Positions 45,060-56,266 of a stretch of DNA of 64,000 nt are shown here, one piece after another. Origin of the DNA: Ditylenchus dipsaci (Eukaryota; Nematoda; Chromadorea; Rhabditida; Anguinidae); assembly GCA_004194705.1 (NCBI GenBank), contig SADC01000338.1, forward strand, positions 62,001 to 126,000, in the 5' to 3' direction. Under the pieces are notes generated by a model. The model saw nothing but the letters and a program-made list of their open reading frames with translations, had not been told where the DNA came from and did no database searches. Made by a program: the position numbers and the translations under genes. Every line of letters starts with the position of its first letter. Positions within the stretch are counted from its first letter, which is position 1.

Positions 45060-45740
45060 GTCAGTCAAACTCTAAAGGCGGAGCGTGCCAAGAGTCACTT
45101 TTGTTCAAAATTTCAAGCTGAACACGATGGTGGAAAAAATTCAAAAAGTTGACACTGAATTCGTGTTCAAAATGGTCTATTTGCTTATATAACTGCCCTG
45201 AAACCCTACAAGTTGCTGTCAAATTTGAATCCCCCCAAGAAAAAAACATTTAAACTTCAAATAAATTCGAGATTTGAATAATTGTTGTCTTGAGCAGAAT
45301 ATAAATTTTTACAGCAAGTCCTTATGTTTGAGGGCAGTTACATAAGCAAATCGACCATGCTGAACACGAATTCGGTGTCAAAATTGCAGATTTTCTTAGC
45401 TAAATTAGAGTTTTACGTCAAAACGAAAAAAAAATTTTTTGTTTTGAGAGCCTTGTTAAACACTCCAAAAGCTTTTTTTATTTTGCTTTAAAATATTTTC
45501 TGGTGCAGTTTTTTCTGCTCTGTCAAATGATATACACGGATAACTAAAAACATGACAGTATCACACTTTTTGTGTATATTTATGTATAAACAGCGTTTTC
45601 AAACAATACACAATTGTTTCTTTGAGCTTAAAATTTTTTATATAACTGTCATAAATATGTCAATGATATATCATTGGTAAGCCCGTAATCTGCAATTGGC
45701 TGATGAAATGGCTGATCCCCACCTTAATTTCAGTGTAACG
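45060..45740. repeat. Palindromic family A, long copy
   Basis: Left: GTTGACACTGAATTCGTGTT, ATGGTCTATTTGCTTATATA, TTGCTGTCAAATTTGAAT; right (from about 45265): the complement, with AAATCGACCATGCTGAACAC and GAATTCGGTGTCAAAATT. The right side continues through GCTCTGTCAAATGATATACA and GCCCGTAATCTGCA. Confidence 0.8.
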
Positions 45741-45808
45741 CGCTGGTATGCCCCTTTAAGAGACCATGGTTTTTGCGCGCAGCAGATAAAAGCGTTAGTT
45801 AAGTTTAA

Positions 45809-46090
45809 ACTAACAAACAGAATAAAAAACTAATGTATAAATACGGCACGAAAAACTGTGAAGGATGTGACTGAAGTGCGTCCTGCAAAATTTGAAGTTT
45901 ACCAGTGAGCTTTATTTTAACATTTTCTTTTATTTTTTGTATTTATTCAAAAAAAATTGCACTAGCATGTAGCCTAGATTTTATGCTTTTTACAAGCTAT
46001 CAAACGATCAAAAATCTAAAAAAATAATGTCGAAATAAAATTTCAAGACATTTCGGATAAATTTTGCCATCCTGTAGGTGCCCCCACCTT
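45809..46090. repeat. 280-bp dispersed repeat, copy 2
   Basis: Matches 23419-23702 end to end (ACTAACAAACAGAATAAAAA, TGAAGGATGTGACTGAAGTG, ATGTAGCCTAGATTTTA, CATCCTGTAGGTGCC) with scattered substitutions and small indels. Confidence 0.8.
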
Positions 46091-46096
46091 AGAGTA

Positions 46097-46198
46097 CAGT
46101 CGAACCTCGTTATAAGATACACCCAGGGACCGACCCCAGCTGTATCTTATAACGAGGTGTATCTTATATTGGGTGTATCTTATAACGAGGTTCTACTG
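46097..46198. mobile_element. 102-bp TA-type miniature element
   Basis: CAGTCGAACCTCGTTATAAG and CTTATAACGAGGTTCTACTG ends, TA on both sides (46095-46096, 46199-46200). Between them GTATCTTATAACGAGGTGTA and TATATTGGGTGTATC: essentially only terminal words. Confidence 0.9.
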
Positions 46199-46453
46199 TA
46201 TTCGACATTTAAAATAGGGTGTCAATCACATTGGGATTTTTACGGGCCAACTTTCTTTTGATTTTAAATCGTTGATTTAATACTTGAACCCATGACTATT
46301 ATACCACATTAAAAAGCTGACATTTTGCGCTTTCTAACGAGCTATGAGGAACTTATTGGAAAATTTGAACCCCAATTTTGGAAAATTTGTTGTTTTAAAA
46401 GTCATCTAATTTAAAAAATAGAATTTTCGGCACTTGTTCACTTAGGGGGCGCA

Positions 46454-46707
46454 TACCGTATTTCCTCTAATAACTCACCCGGTGAGTTATTTTTTGGATC
46501 GCTGAAAATCGGAAAAATTTGAGGTCGATCTCGAGATTTTTGGGTGAAAATATTAAATTTAAAAACTGGAATCGGTAGAGCTCGTGGGAATTAAGAAAAC
46601 GCAATAAACAGCTTTGCAAAATATTTGTTCCGAGCTGAGATATAGGCCCTCAAAGTTGAGGGGGGTGAGTTATTAGAGCAGGGTGAGTTATTAGAGGAAA
46701 TACGGTA
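46454..46707. mobile_element. Pogo-like miniature element, ATAACTCACC word
   Basis: TACCGTATTTCCTCTAATAA and complement at the right; word CTCACC / GGTGAGTTATT repeated at each end. The body is the closest relative of 35290-35981 and shows GGTAGAGCTCGTGGGAATTA uninterrupted, the empty version of the Merlin-like insertion site. Confidence 0.9.
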
Positions 46708-46809
46708 TTATAATATCGTCTAATCATGTTTAAACGACTCCTAAGTGATTTTTATATGCTTCAAACGGTCAAAAAATTGTTTTCCAAAGTTTTCAAAAAG
46801 CTGAGTAAC

Positions 46810-47260
46810 CACGGACAAAACCACAATTCTGACACCAGGTTTGTGTTCAGAATACAGTTGACGCTCTCTATAACGACGCTCTTTATAACGACCTGCTCCC
46901 TATAACGACCCGGAAAAAGACAGCTATTTGGTAATGACCGACCTCATTTACGTCAAAACGACGCTCTTTATAACGACGCTCTCTATAACGACTCGGTTTA
47001 GCCGGTTCGTTGAGAGTCATTATAGAGAGCGTTGACTGTAGTCGATTTGCATATGAAACTGCTTTTTTCATCTACGAAACCACTGTCAATTTTCTAATTC
47101 CGCTCGAGACAATAAATACTTAAACGATATTTTTCGCATTTGTTTAACACTGGAATGCCTGATAATGCTAAGAGTGCATCCTGGTGTAGAATTTCACGCT
47201 GAACACGAACATGAAAAAAAATTTTAAAAATTACTATTTGCGGGTCAGCTGCCCCTCACA
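46810..47260. repeat. Palindromic family A fragment carrying a TA-type insertion
   Basis: CTGACACCAGGTTTGTGTTC-AGAA (46829-46852) continues after the insert as GTCGATTTGCATATGAAACT, then CCGCTCGAGACAATAAATA, CATCCTGGTGTAGAATTTCA and TTACTATTTGCGGGTCAGCT. Confidence 0.75.
46855..47038. mobile_element. 184-bp TA-type element inserted in palindromic family A
   Basis: CAGTTGACGCTCTCTATAAC and TATAGAGAGCGTTGACTG ends, TA at 46853-46854 and 47039-47040. The word TATAACGACGCTC is reiterated. Other family A copies read continuously from GTTCAGCATG into GTCGATTTGC, so this interrupts that sentence. Confidence 0.9.
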
Positions 47261-47890
47261 GGCTGTGAGTCACAGCCCCTTAAAATTCGAAAACATAATC
47301 ACTTTACGATTTTTGCGCCAAATTGAAAAAATTTGAAAATGGACTGATATTTCGATACATATAACCCAAGGTTTGTAACTGATTTTATTTTTATTTTTCA
47401 GTGTGGACTTATTTGCAATAGGTTCCTCACATCCAGGACATTGAAATAAGCTATCACTCGCCCCGAAAACACGCAAATTTCAGAGATGTCAATCGTGTTT
47501 TCGGAAAATATGCTCAATATATTCACCTCGTCCTGCCACTGTTACGCTCCTGACATTTCAACTTATTATAGAAAACCTCTAAAAAAGAGGCTGAAGCCTG
47601 ATAGTGGAGTGAATTTGCTGCATTTTGTTACCCAAGAAGTGTGCAAAAAATGCAAATTTAGGGTGTTTTATGCAAAAGTTAGGTGAAAAACGCAAAAACA
47701 CCTGTTTTTACTCAGAAAAATGCCAGTTGTTTGCTTTAATGGGTCTCTAGTTTCTAAAATTTCAACTTTACGAAAATCGGTTCAACTCTTCTTATAGCTG
47801 AATGTTTAGACTACATTTCGGTATATAGATCATATAAAAAAGTCTGTGGTTTTGCAATTTTTTCCTGTCGTGTATTTCATATTAAACTTT
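47261..47890. other. No gene seen
   Basis: Short frames only (47270-47476 minus, 47486-47686 plus), none with recognisable motifs or splice support. Confidence 0.35.
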
Positions 47891-47901
47891 CATATTTTCA
47901 G

Positions 47902-48033
47902 GTGGTTCAATGGTGCGAACGAGACGTGCCACTGTGGTGCAAAAAGAGCCAATGATAAAGCAACTGTGGAATCAACAACGGCTGCTATGGAACAAAAAGA
48001 ACAAGAAAAATCTAAAACAGACGACTCAAACAG
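47902..48033 (+). CDS. Candidate internal exon with CHCGAKR motif
   Basis: An ATATTTTCAG acceptor (AG 47900-47901) and AACAG|GTCAGT donor bound 132 nt. One frame gives WFNGANETCHCGAKRANDKA then TVESTTAAMEQKEQEKSKTD; another gives MVRTRRATVVQKEPMIKQLW. The first looks more natural (CxC, acidic-basic linker). Downstream, 48190-48260 has KIVSMKCVENVVNAASEKTK, and 48418-48633 an open frame without motif. I recognise no family; a transposon-encoded zinc-binding segment is one possibility. Confidence 0.35.
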
Positions 48034-49099
48034 GTCAGTTTTTTGTGTGATACATATTTCGGACTTAGGTAGTGCCTCAATAGGCTCTAGTGTCTCCCTG
48101 CTACCACAGCATTATTTAACCTCTTCGTCTTTCGTGTATTCACTTGCTCTGCAGCCTGCTGAAGTGTCTCATCTAAGCAAATGACTGCTAACGCACGAAA
48201 GATCGTCTCCATGAAGTGTGTCGAGAATGTCGTCAATGCTGCATCCGAAAAGACTAAAGATGCTTAGGTCGGATTAAGAAGCAGCGTGACACCAAGGTTT
48301 TGTCTTCTATAGTTCTATAGTCACATTTTATTCTTCTGTTTTAGCGTTATATAACACTGCTGCTAAACGCGAATACATCACTAGTCGTTTCCTCGCCAAT
48401 TCGGGCTGAAGAACCAAGTGTATGGCATTGGGAAGGAAAGCAAACCAAGAGGACTTATAGTCGTTGATTTGAAAGTTATTTTCAATCGTTCATTTACACC
48501 GTTTTCACATTTTCAATCTTTGAGGGAGGTGGTTCTCAGCCACTCGATCTGCGTGCTCGAAATGGAATGCTGGGCAAATAGATGCGAAGAGGGCCTTGGT
48601 GATGGCTTCCACAACTACTTTGCTGGGCCGTGATTCTCTTACTCTGCTGCCGATGTCTTGCCCTAGACAAAGGGTCTGTCGAATTACAGTGGTTGCTCTG
48701 CCGGTACCAAGAAATACCCAATTATTCTTTTTCTTCTCGCTGTTTTTCTACATAACTTTTGTGAAATTTCATTTTCATTGTGTTGTTATAGAAATAAATG
48801 TTAAGTTTTGAGTTTATTTGTGAAGGTATTTGTGAAGCTAGTGAAGGTTGATAAAAAAGCATATTCTTGCCCTATAGGCCGTAAATGGCATATTTTTCAG
48901 ACTACAGAAAGAAAGCAAAGAAAATTTTTGTCAAAAGGGAACTAAGCCTCAATGTCGAGATTAAATCGAGTAAACTTTACCTAGTTTCGGCAACATTTCA
49001 TAAATTATAGTCAACAAATTTGAAAAAACCACATTTGCAAAATATTTTGTTGAAATTGCTTGGCGTTTTGTTTATTTGAAAGTGATTAGGTTTTCGAAT
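48034..49099. other. No gene assigned
   Basis: Moderately GC-richer patches (48170-48290, 48530-48710) are open in several frames on both strands (for example EMECWANRCEEGLGDGFHNY at 48559-48620) and may be decayed transposon coding sequence, but no motif is recognisable. Confidence 0.3.
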
Positions 49100-49960
49100 T
49101 TCAAGGGGCTGTGCCCTACGAACCAACCAAGTCAAGATTTTGAGTATGAAACTTGAAGAGGGCAGATCTCGTCAATTTCTATTATCGAATACAGTAATTT
49201 TCAACTGAAAAGATAGCACAGATTACGGGTTTCCAATAACATATCATTGAGATAATTATGTTCCACTCTCCCTTTTAAGAAGGCAACAAAAAGTGTGATA
49301 ACGTCATTTTTTTAGTTATCCATGTATACCATTCGACAGACCAGAAAAACTATCAAAATTGATTTTGAAGTTTATTTTTAGAGTCTTGCTAAAATACTTC
49401 AAAGCTTTTTCTGGTGCAGTTTTTCTTGCTTTGTCTAATGGTATACGCTGATAACTAAAAAATGACATTATCACAATTTTTGTTGCGCTCTTAAGTATCA
49501 ACAACGTTCTTTAAAAATGACACAATTTATTCTTTGAAGTAAAACTTTCACATTGAATGGACATAAGTATCTCAATGATATGTTATTGAAAATTTCGTAA
49601 TCTGCGCTTTTTTTCAGTTAAAAATGACTGTATTCGATAATAGAAATTAACGAGATCTGCCTTTTTGAAGTTTCATACGTGAAAATCTTGACTTGGTTGG
49701 TTCTTAGGGACAGCTGACCCGCAAATAGTGATTTTTTCAAAAAATTTCCACTATCCTGCTCGACGTGAAATTCTGCACCAGGATGTACTCTTAGCACAAT
49801 CAGGCATTCCAGTGCTTAATATTTATTGTGGTTTCAAAATTGACATTGGTTTTCAGATTAAAAAGCAGTTTCACATGCAAATCGACTATGCTGAACACGA
49901 ATCAGGTGTTAAAATTGTGGTTTGTGTTAAAAATTGCCTGGTTTTTGGAGCGTTAAGTAT
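49100..49960. repeat. Palindromic family A, fullest copy
   Basis: Starts with the CCAACCAAGTCAAGATTTTG / CTTGAAGAGGGCAGATCTCG end, runs through GTGTGATAACGTCATTTTTT, and after a centre near 49385 returns the complement (TGCTTTGTCTAATGGTATAC, GAGATCTGCCTTTTTGAAG, CTTGACTTGGTTGG, GGACAGCTGACCCGCAAATA). 49860-49910 adds CAAATCGACTATGCTGAACA. Confidence 0.8.
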
Positions 49961-50167
49961 GGTCAATCAATAATCGTCCAACTTCAAGTGGTCACTTGAC
50001 TCTGGTTCCACCCTTTTTGCATCCATCGTATACTTTATTTGAAATCCGAGATTCTAAGCTTTTTTATACTGTATAGCTTACCTCGTTAAGCTAAAATGTT
50101 TTGTCTTTGAATTTTTTTTGTAAAATTAAATGACTCCGAAAACAAAAATTTTTTCTAAAAATGGGGT

Positions 50168-50897
50168 TACCGTATTTCCTCTAATTGACGCGCCCCCTCT
50201 AATTAATGCGCCCCTCTAATAAACGCGGCTCCTGGAGAGCATCCAAAAATAAACGCGCCCTCTCGAATTAACACGCACCCCCCTCATTCTCCAAAATTCA
50301 GTGTTTTGTTTATCAGAATTCAATTTTTTCAGCATGCATACCGTTAGAGATCTGTTAAACGGACCTGCCTGTCAAAAATGCCTATTTTCCAACCCTTGCT
50401 GGAGGGGGTCTGATTGAGAGAGAACGATCAATAAAAGGAGCCCGTTTTACAGTGTGACACGTAAAATTAATATTATTCTTTCTTTATTGTTTTCACAGCT
50501 TTCAAAAAAAAAGATCCTGGAAAATTAACGAGAATGACCGAAATTATTTTTTTCATGAGGTTCTTCCTAGAACTGCAGGTGTTTTGCGATGATGTGGACG
50601 CAGGCCAAGTAAAACAAATGAATCTCGAAGAATCTTTTCAATTTGATGTTCTTAAAAAAAATTCCAAGTTCTTAAACTGGTTTGTTTGATTTTGTGTTGA
50701 TACGAAATTTCGATGAAGTTTTTTGGTTTTCGAGTTTCAGTCGAGATTTTCTTTTTGGTTGGTTCCAAAAAAATAAGCGCACCCCTCTAATGAACGCCCA
50801 CTCTCTAATAAACGCGCCCCTGGAGGGCATCTAAAAATCTCTCATCTGGCATCTGAAAAATAAACGCGCCGGCGCGTTTATAAGAAAAAATACGGTA
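50168..50897. mobile_element. Pogo-like element, ACGCGCC word
   Basis: TACCGTATTTCCTCTAATTG at the left; AAAAAATACGGTA at the right. The words CTCTAATTAATGCGCCCC, CTCTAATAAACGCG and AACGCGCC are repeated at least four times on the left and four on the right (50770-50880). Centre 50400-50760 contains no recognised transposase. Confidence 0.9.
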
Positions 50898-50976
50898 ACT
50901 ATCTAACCATGTTATACCTCATTAGAAAGCGCAGAATCCCAGCTCTCTAACATTGTATAATAGTTGTTTGTGTGAA

Positions 50977-51120
50977 TACCGTATTTCCTCTAATAGGCGC
51001 CCGGGGAGCTTATTTTTCAAACCTCTGAAAATTTTGAAATTGTCAATCAAAATAGTCTTTACTCCGAAATCTTAGTCAAAATTTAGGGGGGGGGGGGCGT
51101 TTATTAGAGGTAATACGGTA
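50977..51120. mobile_element. 144-bp pogo-like miniature element, AGGCGCCC word
   Basis: TACCGTATTTCCTCTAATAG and TATTAGAGGTAATACGGTA ends from TA. Body AAATTGTCAATCAAAATAGT, CCGAAATCTTAGTCAAAATT, then a G run. Confidence 0.9.
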
Positions 51121-51122
51121 TA

Positions 51123-51490
51123 TAGGGTGGTCCAAGAAATATGCAATCTATTAAACGGACATAACTTTTATACTTGCCGTTTTCTGAAATTCTGTAATCG
51201 CAGATTGATATAGAATTTGATGAGAATTTGTTCGGTAATGTCGGTTCGGTAATAATGTCAAAAACGCGATTTTTGATTGGTCCTCCCTGCGGTTTGGGTA
51301 ATGCCTGTCCAGAGGCCATCCACAGACCAGGACCCGAACCGAACTACAGAGAGGACCAAGCAAAAATCGTGTTTTTCACATTATTTACTGAACAGATTCT
51401 TGTCCAATTCTGAGCCAATCTGCGTTTATAAAACGGCAAATATAAAATTTATATCCGCTTAAAAGTCTGCACATTTCTCGGACCACCCTG
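51123..51490. mobile_element. GGGTGGTCC element, copy 2
   Basis: AGGGTGGTCCAAGAAATATG (first base of the tip mutated) and TTTCTCGGACCACCCTG ends, TA after the right end. Inner halves around 51310 repeat AAAAACGCGATTTTTGATTG and its diverged complement. Frames in it are mirror translations. Confidence 0.8.
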
Positions 51491-51806
51491 TAAATTTGTA
51501 GTTTTCTAAGCAAAAGAAAAAAAATCCCAAAGTGGTTGACACCCCATTTTGAAATGCCGAATACTCAAAATGGTATATTAAAACGCAAGGACTAACTACG
51601 CCATCGTGCTCAGCATAGTTCAATCAGACTTTCCAGTATAAAATCTCGGAACCCAATTTCCCGCTATCGGCAACATACTATTGGCCGAGCTACAGTCTTA
51701 CAATAAATCCCTCTTAATACTTATGAGTATCAAATATGTGCAACTTTCTATGTAAAAGCTGTGGTCACAGTCCTTGGTCGAGGTCGCCTTTTTGAACTAC
51801 TTTTGT
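51491..51806. other. No gene seen
   Basis: AT-rich; GTGCTCAGCATAGTTCAATC at 51608-51627 is a scrap of palindromic family A. Confidence 0.4.
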
Positions 51807-51814
51807 GATCGGAG

Positions 51815-52228
51815 GGGTTGGCCAGACTTGCGGACAATATTTTGCGGATGCGTGTTTCCGGACGTGATTATTGCGGACAAAGCTTTGCGGATGAGGTTTT
51901 GCGCCTCAACTTTTGCGTCCGCAAATCTTGCGGACGCAAGATTTGCGGACGAACATTTGCGGACGAGAACTTGCGGACAAAGATTTGCGGACGAGAATTC
52001 GCGAACTTCATATAAGCATCGCCTAAGTCACAGGTTCGACTAACTTAGTTTTTAATGCTGTCATCCTTCACTCCGGCTTGAGATACCTTTTTTCTGCTTC
52101 TTTTCTGCCAAACTTCGGTTTATCCGCAAAAGTCAGTCCGCAAATGTTCGTCCGCAAATGTTGCATCCGCAAAATTCGGTCCGCAAGAGTTGCGTCCGCA
52201 AAATGTTGTCCGCAAGTCTGGCCAACCC
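51815..52228. mobile_element. hAT-like element with TTGCGGACGAA word array
   Basis: GGGTTGGCCAGACTTGCGGA and its complement ending AAGTCTGGCCAACCC; flanks GATCGGAG (51807-51814) and GATCAGAG (52229-52236), an 8-bp duplication with one difference. TTGCGGACGAA / TTCGTCCGCAA words occur about ten times at the left and seven at the right. Frames at 51774-52043, 51818-52015 and 52068-52290 are array translations. Confidence 0.85.
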
Positions 52229-52356
52229 GATCAGAGATGTTTTTTCTAGTTAAAAGACCAAGGAATGTGACCAAGGGGAAACAATCTTAAAATCAACTCT
52301 ATTTTCACTTACTTGCCAAAAACACGAGTTAAAGTTAATTTAAAAAATTAAGAATT

Positions 52357-52716
52357 TTATTAGAGATAGAAGCGATGCGATGTATCGCATCGCAACATCG
52401 CATCGCACGCAGCAAATTTCGTCTAAAAACATCGCATCGCAACATCGCACGCAAATTTTTAAAAACATCGCACATCGCATCGCAAATTTTTTAAAATATC
52501 GCGATTTGTTTTCAAAAAATGTTTCAATTAGAGATAGAAGTGATGCGATGTATCGCATCGCAAGATCGCATCGCACGCAGCCATTTTTGGCAAAAAACAT
52601 CGCATCGCAACATCGCACGCTAATTTTTAAAAACATCGCACATCGCATCGCAAATTTTTTTATCAAAAAACATCGCATCGCAACATCGCAAAAAGGCAAA
52701 TTTCTATCTCTAAATT
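52357..52716. mobile_element. Element made of a 168-bp tandem pair of GCATCGC arrays
   Basis: TTAGAGATAGAAG at 52360 recurs at 52528 and, inverted, as TTTCTATCTCTAAAT near 52701-52715. Each 168-bp unit holds GCGATGCGATGTATCGCATC then AACATCGCA words, about eight per unit. Ends inverted, centre duplicated. Frames at 52340-52757 are array translations. Confidence 0.8.
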
Positions 52717-53465
52717 TTATTCTTTTTTGGAATAGCCCAGTAGTAGCAAGGGTCTAGACTAATTTGGAGAAAAATTGAACTTGGAATATTTAGGTGGAAG
52801 AGTAAAAGAGGCCTAATACTGCTGCTTCTGCAAAACAGCAGTAGTAGAGCGCCAGGTCACTTACCAGCTGCTTTCTTTTAAAGCAACTCTTTTCTCACAT
52901 CTGTTTCTCTGGCTCTTCAATACGAGTAGCCCAGCAGGCAATAACGAGCAGGAACCGCTAGAGGCAAGAACAAGAAGATAGGCTATTAAGAAATATTGAG
53001 TTTTGGTGGAAGCAAGAGACTTTGCAATTATTTCGGATGACGACTTTGCAGCCAAAGAACTGAAGCTAAAGAAATAGAATTGACGCTCTTTTCATAAATA
53101 AATATAACGACTGATAGATTAATTTTGAACTAAATAGTAGGCTTTGTAATGCCGGAAAAAAAATTAATAGTATAAAAAATGTAAAAATGTGTCTATAAAA
53201 TTAAATAAAAAAGCTTACTGAGTCCATCCTAAACCTAAGCCTAAAAAATTGTGAATAAAAAGTTTTTGAGACTTTTTGAAAGAATTTTTTTTGAAATAGT
53301 TAGCTTGGGGCACCAAGGCAGGATTTTTTTCAAGACTCGGAAATGCGTATAGAGGCGAGAGTTTTATAGAGAGGGGCATGGGGATTTAGCGAAGGGCGCA
53401 TGAGACCCAAGAGTTATTTTAAAAATAAAAATAGCATAAAATAAATATATATTTTCACGCGGAGA
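52717..53465. other. No gene assigned
   Basis: 52864-53055 is open on the minus strand (TQYFLIAYLLVLASSGSCSL) ending at a GTAAGTGA donor-like site, and on the plus strand 53006-53080 encodes VEARDFAIISDDDFAAKELK then LKK and a stop. Either could be an exon; neither has a partner. GGGGCACCAAGGCAGG at 53310-53325 is a CCTTGGTCCCC-type motif. Confidence 0.3.
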
Positions 53466-53479
53466 ATCGGGGAGGAGAA

Positions 53480-53585
53480 GATTGGTCCAATTCAAATTGG
53501 TGCGAAAATAGTCGGTCATAATATGACCGACTATTGACCGAATATGACCGACTTTTTTCGCACCAATTTGATTTGCACTGTAATT
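53480..53585. mobile_element. 100-bp palindromic element, GACCGACTATT word
   Basis: CAAATTGGTGCGAAAATAGT at the left pairs with TTTTTTCGCACCAATTTG at the right; between them ATGACCGACTATTGACCGAA and ATATGACCGACT. Target duplication not resolved. Confidence 0.7.
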
Positions 53586-54045
53586 TCCTACGTAGGGGAG
53601 ATGAGATATCTGGGTAGAAGGGGAATGATTTCTAAACCTTATTCTAAATGCCTTTTTTCAGACCAAAAGTTTGAGAATTAAAAACTGAATCTTAAGCTAT
53701 TTTCATTGATTTAGCTCAACAACACATGGGAGTTTTTTCAGGAATATGCTGGGCGGTTGTGTATATAATTAAACTTTGTTCCAGATCAAAGCCGGAGAAT
53801 ATTACACCACAGTTTACATCTTCCTTCTCTGTCCCCTCTCTTGTATCTCTTTCTATTTCCTGTCTCTTCTGTTAGCTGACAACTGCAGCCTGCTGGCTGG
53901 CCGTAGAAACAAAATTAAAAGGTGATTGACGACACATTTTAGCCATACAGCATCAAAAATACTGGAAGAATTTAGCTTTAGTTTCATTAATAAAAAGACA
54001 GCTCAAGTGCTTTTTCGACTAAAATTTGGGCGCTAGTGTGATATA
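53586..54045. other. No gene seen
   Basis: 53790-53900 is GC-richer and pyrimidine-rich (CCTTCTCTGTCCCCTCTCTT), without an open frame of note. Confidence 0.35.
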
Positions 54046-54329
54046 CAGTCGAACCTTACTATAGCATAACTCAAGGGACCGGCTGAAAATTACGTTATAG
54101 CGAGGTTATGTTGTAGCGAATTATGTTTTATCAAGGTTTGTTTCACTTCCAGGAAACATCACGAACTTGTTTTTCTCTCGCAAATTAGAATTTGGTCTCA
54201 TTTAATAGCCAGTATGCGACTTTAAATCAAACCTGTCGAGATCTCGTGCCCATAGGCCAAAATTTGGGATAAGAAGGCTCGTAAAGTGTTGAAAAACCAC
54301 AGGGGGGACCAAAGCATTTTTGATGGCTA

Positions 54330-54545
54330 ATTCATAAACGTTGTCGTTGGCGTTGTCGTTGGAATATTTTTTTTATAAAAGCATTTTCTCGCCAACGACA
54401 ACGATGACCACAACGACGACCTATTTATAAAAAATCCGACGACAACGCCAACGACAACGAGATTTTTCTTTCAAATTAAGCAAATATTGCATTTTAAGCC
54501 AAAATTTTGAAGGAGCACAGGATTTCCCACACGTTTCACCTCGAA
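54330..54545. repeat. AACGACAACG word array
   Basis: CGTTGTCGTTGGCGTTGTCG, its complement CGCCAACGACAACG, and GACGACAACGCCAACGACAA; a matching CGTTGTCGTCGTCATTGTCG is at 54892-54911. It looks like another word-array element with 54561-54822 inserted in its middle. Confidence 0.6.
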
Positions 54546-54560
54546 ATCTTGACTGCTATA

Positions 54561-54822
54561 CGACCGGATACACATTATGACCGGATACAACGACCGGATA
54601 CAGTTTTTCTGTAAAAGTTTGAAAAAGTATGTTTAAACCACACGTTTGAGTTCGTCCTAACCTGCGCTAGCCTACCCGAGCCTAAGGGTAAGCCTGAAGC
54701 CTAAGTGGTTTGAAAAATCAAAAAAGTTAAAAAAATCAATAGGGGGGACCAAGGCAAAATTTGACTCTGTATCCGGTCGTTGTATCCGGTCGTTGTATCC
54801 GGTCATAATGTGTATCCGGTCG
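54561..54822. mobile_element. CGACCGGATACA word-array element flanked by TA
   Basis: CGACCGGATACACATTATGA and its complement ending GTGTATCCGGTCG, TA on each side. Three CGACCGGATACA/TGACCGGATACA words at the left, four at the right. The centre carries a TTAGGC-type sentence (CACACGTTTGAGTTCGTCCT, CTAGCCTACCCGAGCCTAAG) and GGGGGGACCAAGGC. Confidence 0.85.
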
Positions 54823-55452
54823 TAGGTACACCCGAAATCTTGACTGAAAATTCAAAACTTCTCCAATTTGAAAGAAAAAATTTCGTTGTCGTCGTCATTG
54901 TCGTTAGCGTGCCCCCCCCCCCCCCCCCGTCAGAAATTCCTGCGTACGCGACTGCACTCACCTATCCTACCTATTCATCCATTTTTGCCACCTACTCCCC
55001 AATCTTGTATACCGTATAACCTCTTTTGATCCCCCATGAAGATTATTGTTCAATCCCACTCGGAAGGTGGGGGATTATTAGAGGAGAGGGATATTTCAAC
55101 CTCTTCGGCGCCGAAGGCCCGTAAAATTTTGGAAATTTTCATTCAACGGACTAATTCTAACTTATGGGATTTAAAATTCCGCATCCATTTTTGTCTCACG
55201 TGTACTTGACGTCTCACTTTTCGTCTTACCTTTCGCTCATTTTCGTTAGTTTTTTCTTCCATGTGATTTTTTTATATATCCAGAAAGCTACTTTGCATTC
55301 AAAAGGCGACTTTAGCTGTACAACTGATTTCCAACAAAGCCAAACCGTGAACCCTAGTGGCGCGAAAGTCTTCTTTCTTCTCGTCGCTTCTGGTAGCTAT
55401 GCCGAGTCTCTCAACTTTACGCAACGCCAGTTTCAATATTTCGTAACATTAT

Positions 55453-55861
55453 TACCGTATTTCCTCTAATAAGGCGGCCTGCTCTAAAAAGGCGGCCCAT
55501 TCTAATAAGGCGGCCCTCAGGAGGGAGGTTGAAAAATAAGGCGGCCTGCTCTAATAAGGCGTCCCCTAAAATTTATTCATATTCAAAATTGTTTTAAATG
55601 CGCCGAATCCTAATTTTATTACTTTTTGATTGGGATTGGTCACATCCTGGTCTATGATTGTTTTTCATTCATTGTTATGACTGTTGTTATTACCTCTTAG
55701 TTCAAAATTTGTTGTTAGAGAATTTAAATAAATTTTGATGAAAGGATGTTTGAAATATAAGGCGGCCTGCTCCAATGAGGCGGCCCGCTCTAATAAGGCG
55801 GCCTGCTGGAGGGAGGTTGAAAAATAAGGCGGCCGGCCGCCTTATTAGAGGAAATACGGTA
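55453..55861. mobile_element. Pogo-like element, AAGGCGGCC word
   Basis: TACCGTATTTCCTCTAATAA and TTATTAGAGGAAATACGGTA ends from TA. CTCTAATAAGGCGGCC-type words occur four times at the left (55463-55565) and five at the right (55757-55850). AT-rich centre. No transposase. Minus frame 55702-55905 is array translation. Confidence 0.95.
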
Positions 55862-55957
55862 GTGATAAAGCAATTGCAGAAGTTGAACAGGTTGTTGTGG
55901 TTCATTGTTTAATGCTAATTCCGATGACATATTTTTCTTTCATCTGGATGTCATTTG

Positions 55958-56266
55958 CTATGAATCGAGCCGTCGACCGTAGCGATGCAAATGCTTGAGA
56001 ACACAGGAGATTATGTGGTTCGTTTTGTTTATACCATTCCGGTACATTACCCAGTGTTCATTTCCGTTGTCAAATTCACAGCTGCAATTTGCGCGGCTGC
56101 AATCCATAGGCGCCAGCACTTGGAATAGGTTGATTAAGCCTGGCGAGAATTCTCTGAGGAAGCGATTGTCAAACCGTTCAAGCATTTTTAGCCTATAAAT
56201 AATCTCCCGTTGCTGTAAAACATCGCCTTGATAATTTTGTTGTATAGCTGAGAGTGTGAGGATCAT
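55958..56266 (-). CDS. Unrecognised 102-residue ORF with protein-like composition
   Basis: ATG at 56266 opens MILTLSAIQQNYQGDVLQQR, EIIYRLKMLERFDNRFLREF, SPGLINLFQVLAPMDCSRAN, CSCEFDNGNEHWVMYRNGIN, KTNHIISCVLKHLHRYGRRL, DS stop. There is no frame break and codon use is balanced, unlike the array frames around it. It contains a CSRANCSC cluster and no signal peptide or membrane segment. I do not recognise the family. It sits inside the 54-59 kb nest, possibly as part of the element whose left end is at 55012, so a transposon-encoded protein is more likely than a host gene. GGTC after the Tyr codon could be a weak donor. Confidence 0.5.
   Translation of the reverse strand: MILTLSAIQQNYQGDVLQQREIIYRLKMLERFDNRFLREFSPGLINLFQVLAPMDCSRANCSCEFDNGNEHWVMYRNGINKTNHIISCVLKHLHRYGRRLDS

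Noticed and set aside
51815..52228. CRISPR-like spaced direct repeats
   Set aside because: The repeats are 8-12 bp, occur in both orientations, have no uniform spacers, and are bounded by inverted ends with an 8-bp duplication in a eukaryotic context.
52340..52757. Frames of 119 and 125 codons, repetitive and Cys/Arg rich
   Set aside because: Translations of the GCATCGC array; open only because the array lacks stops in those frames.
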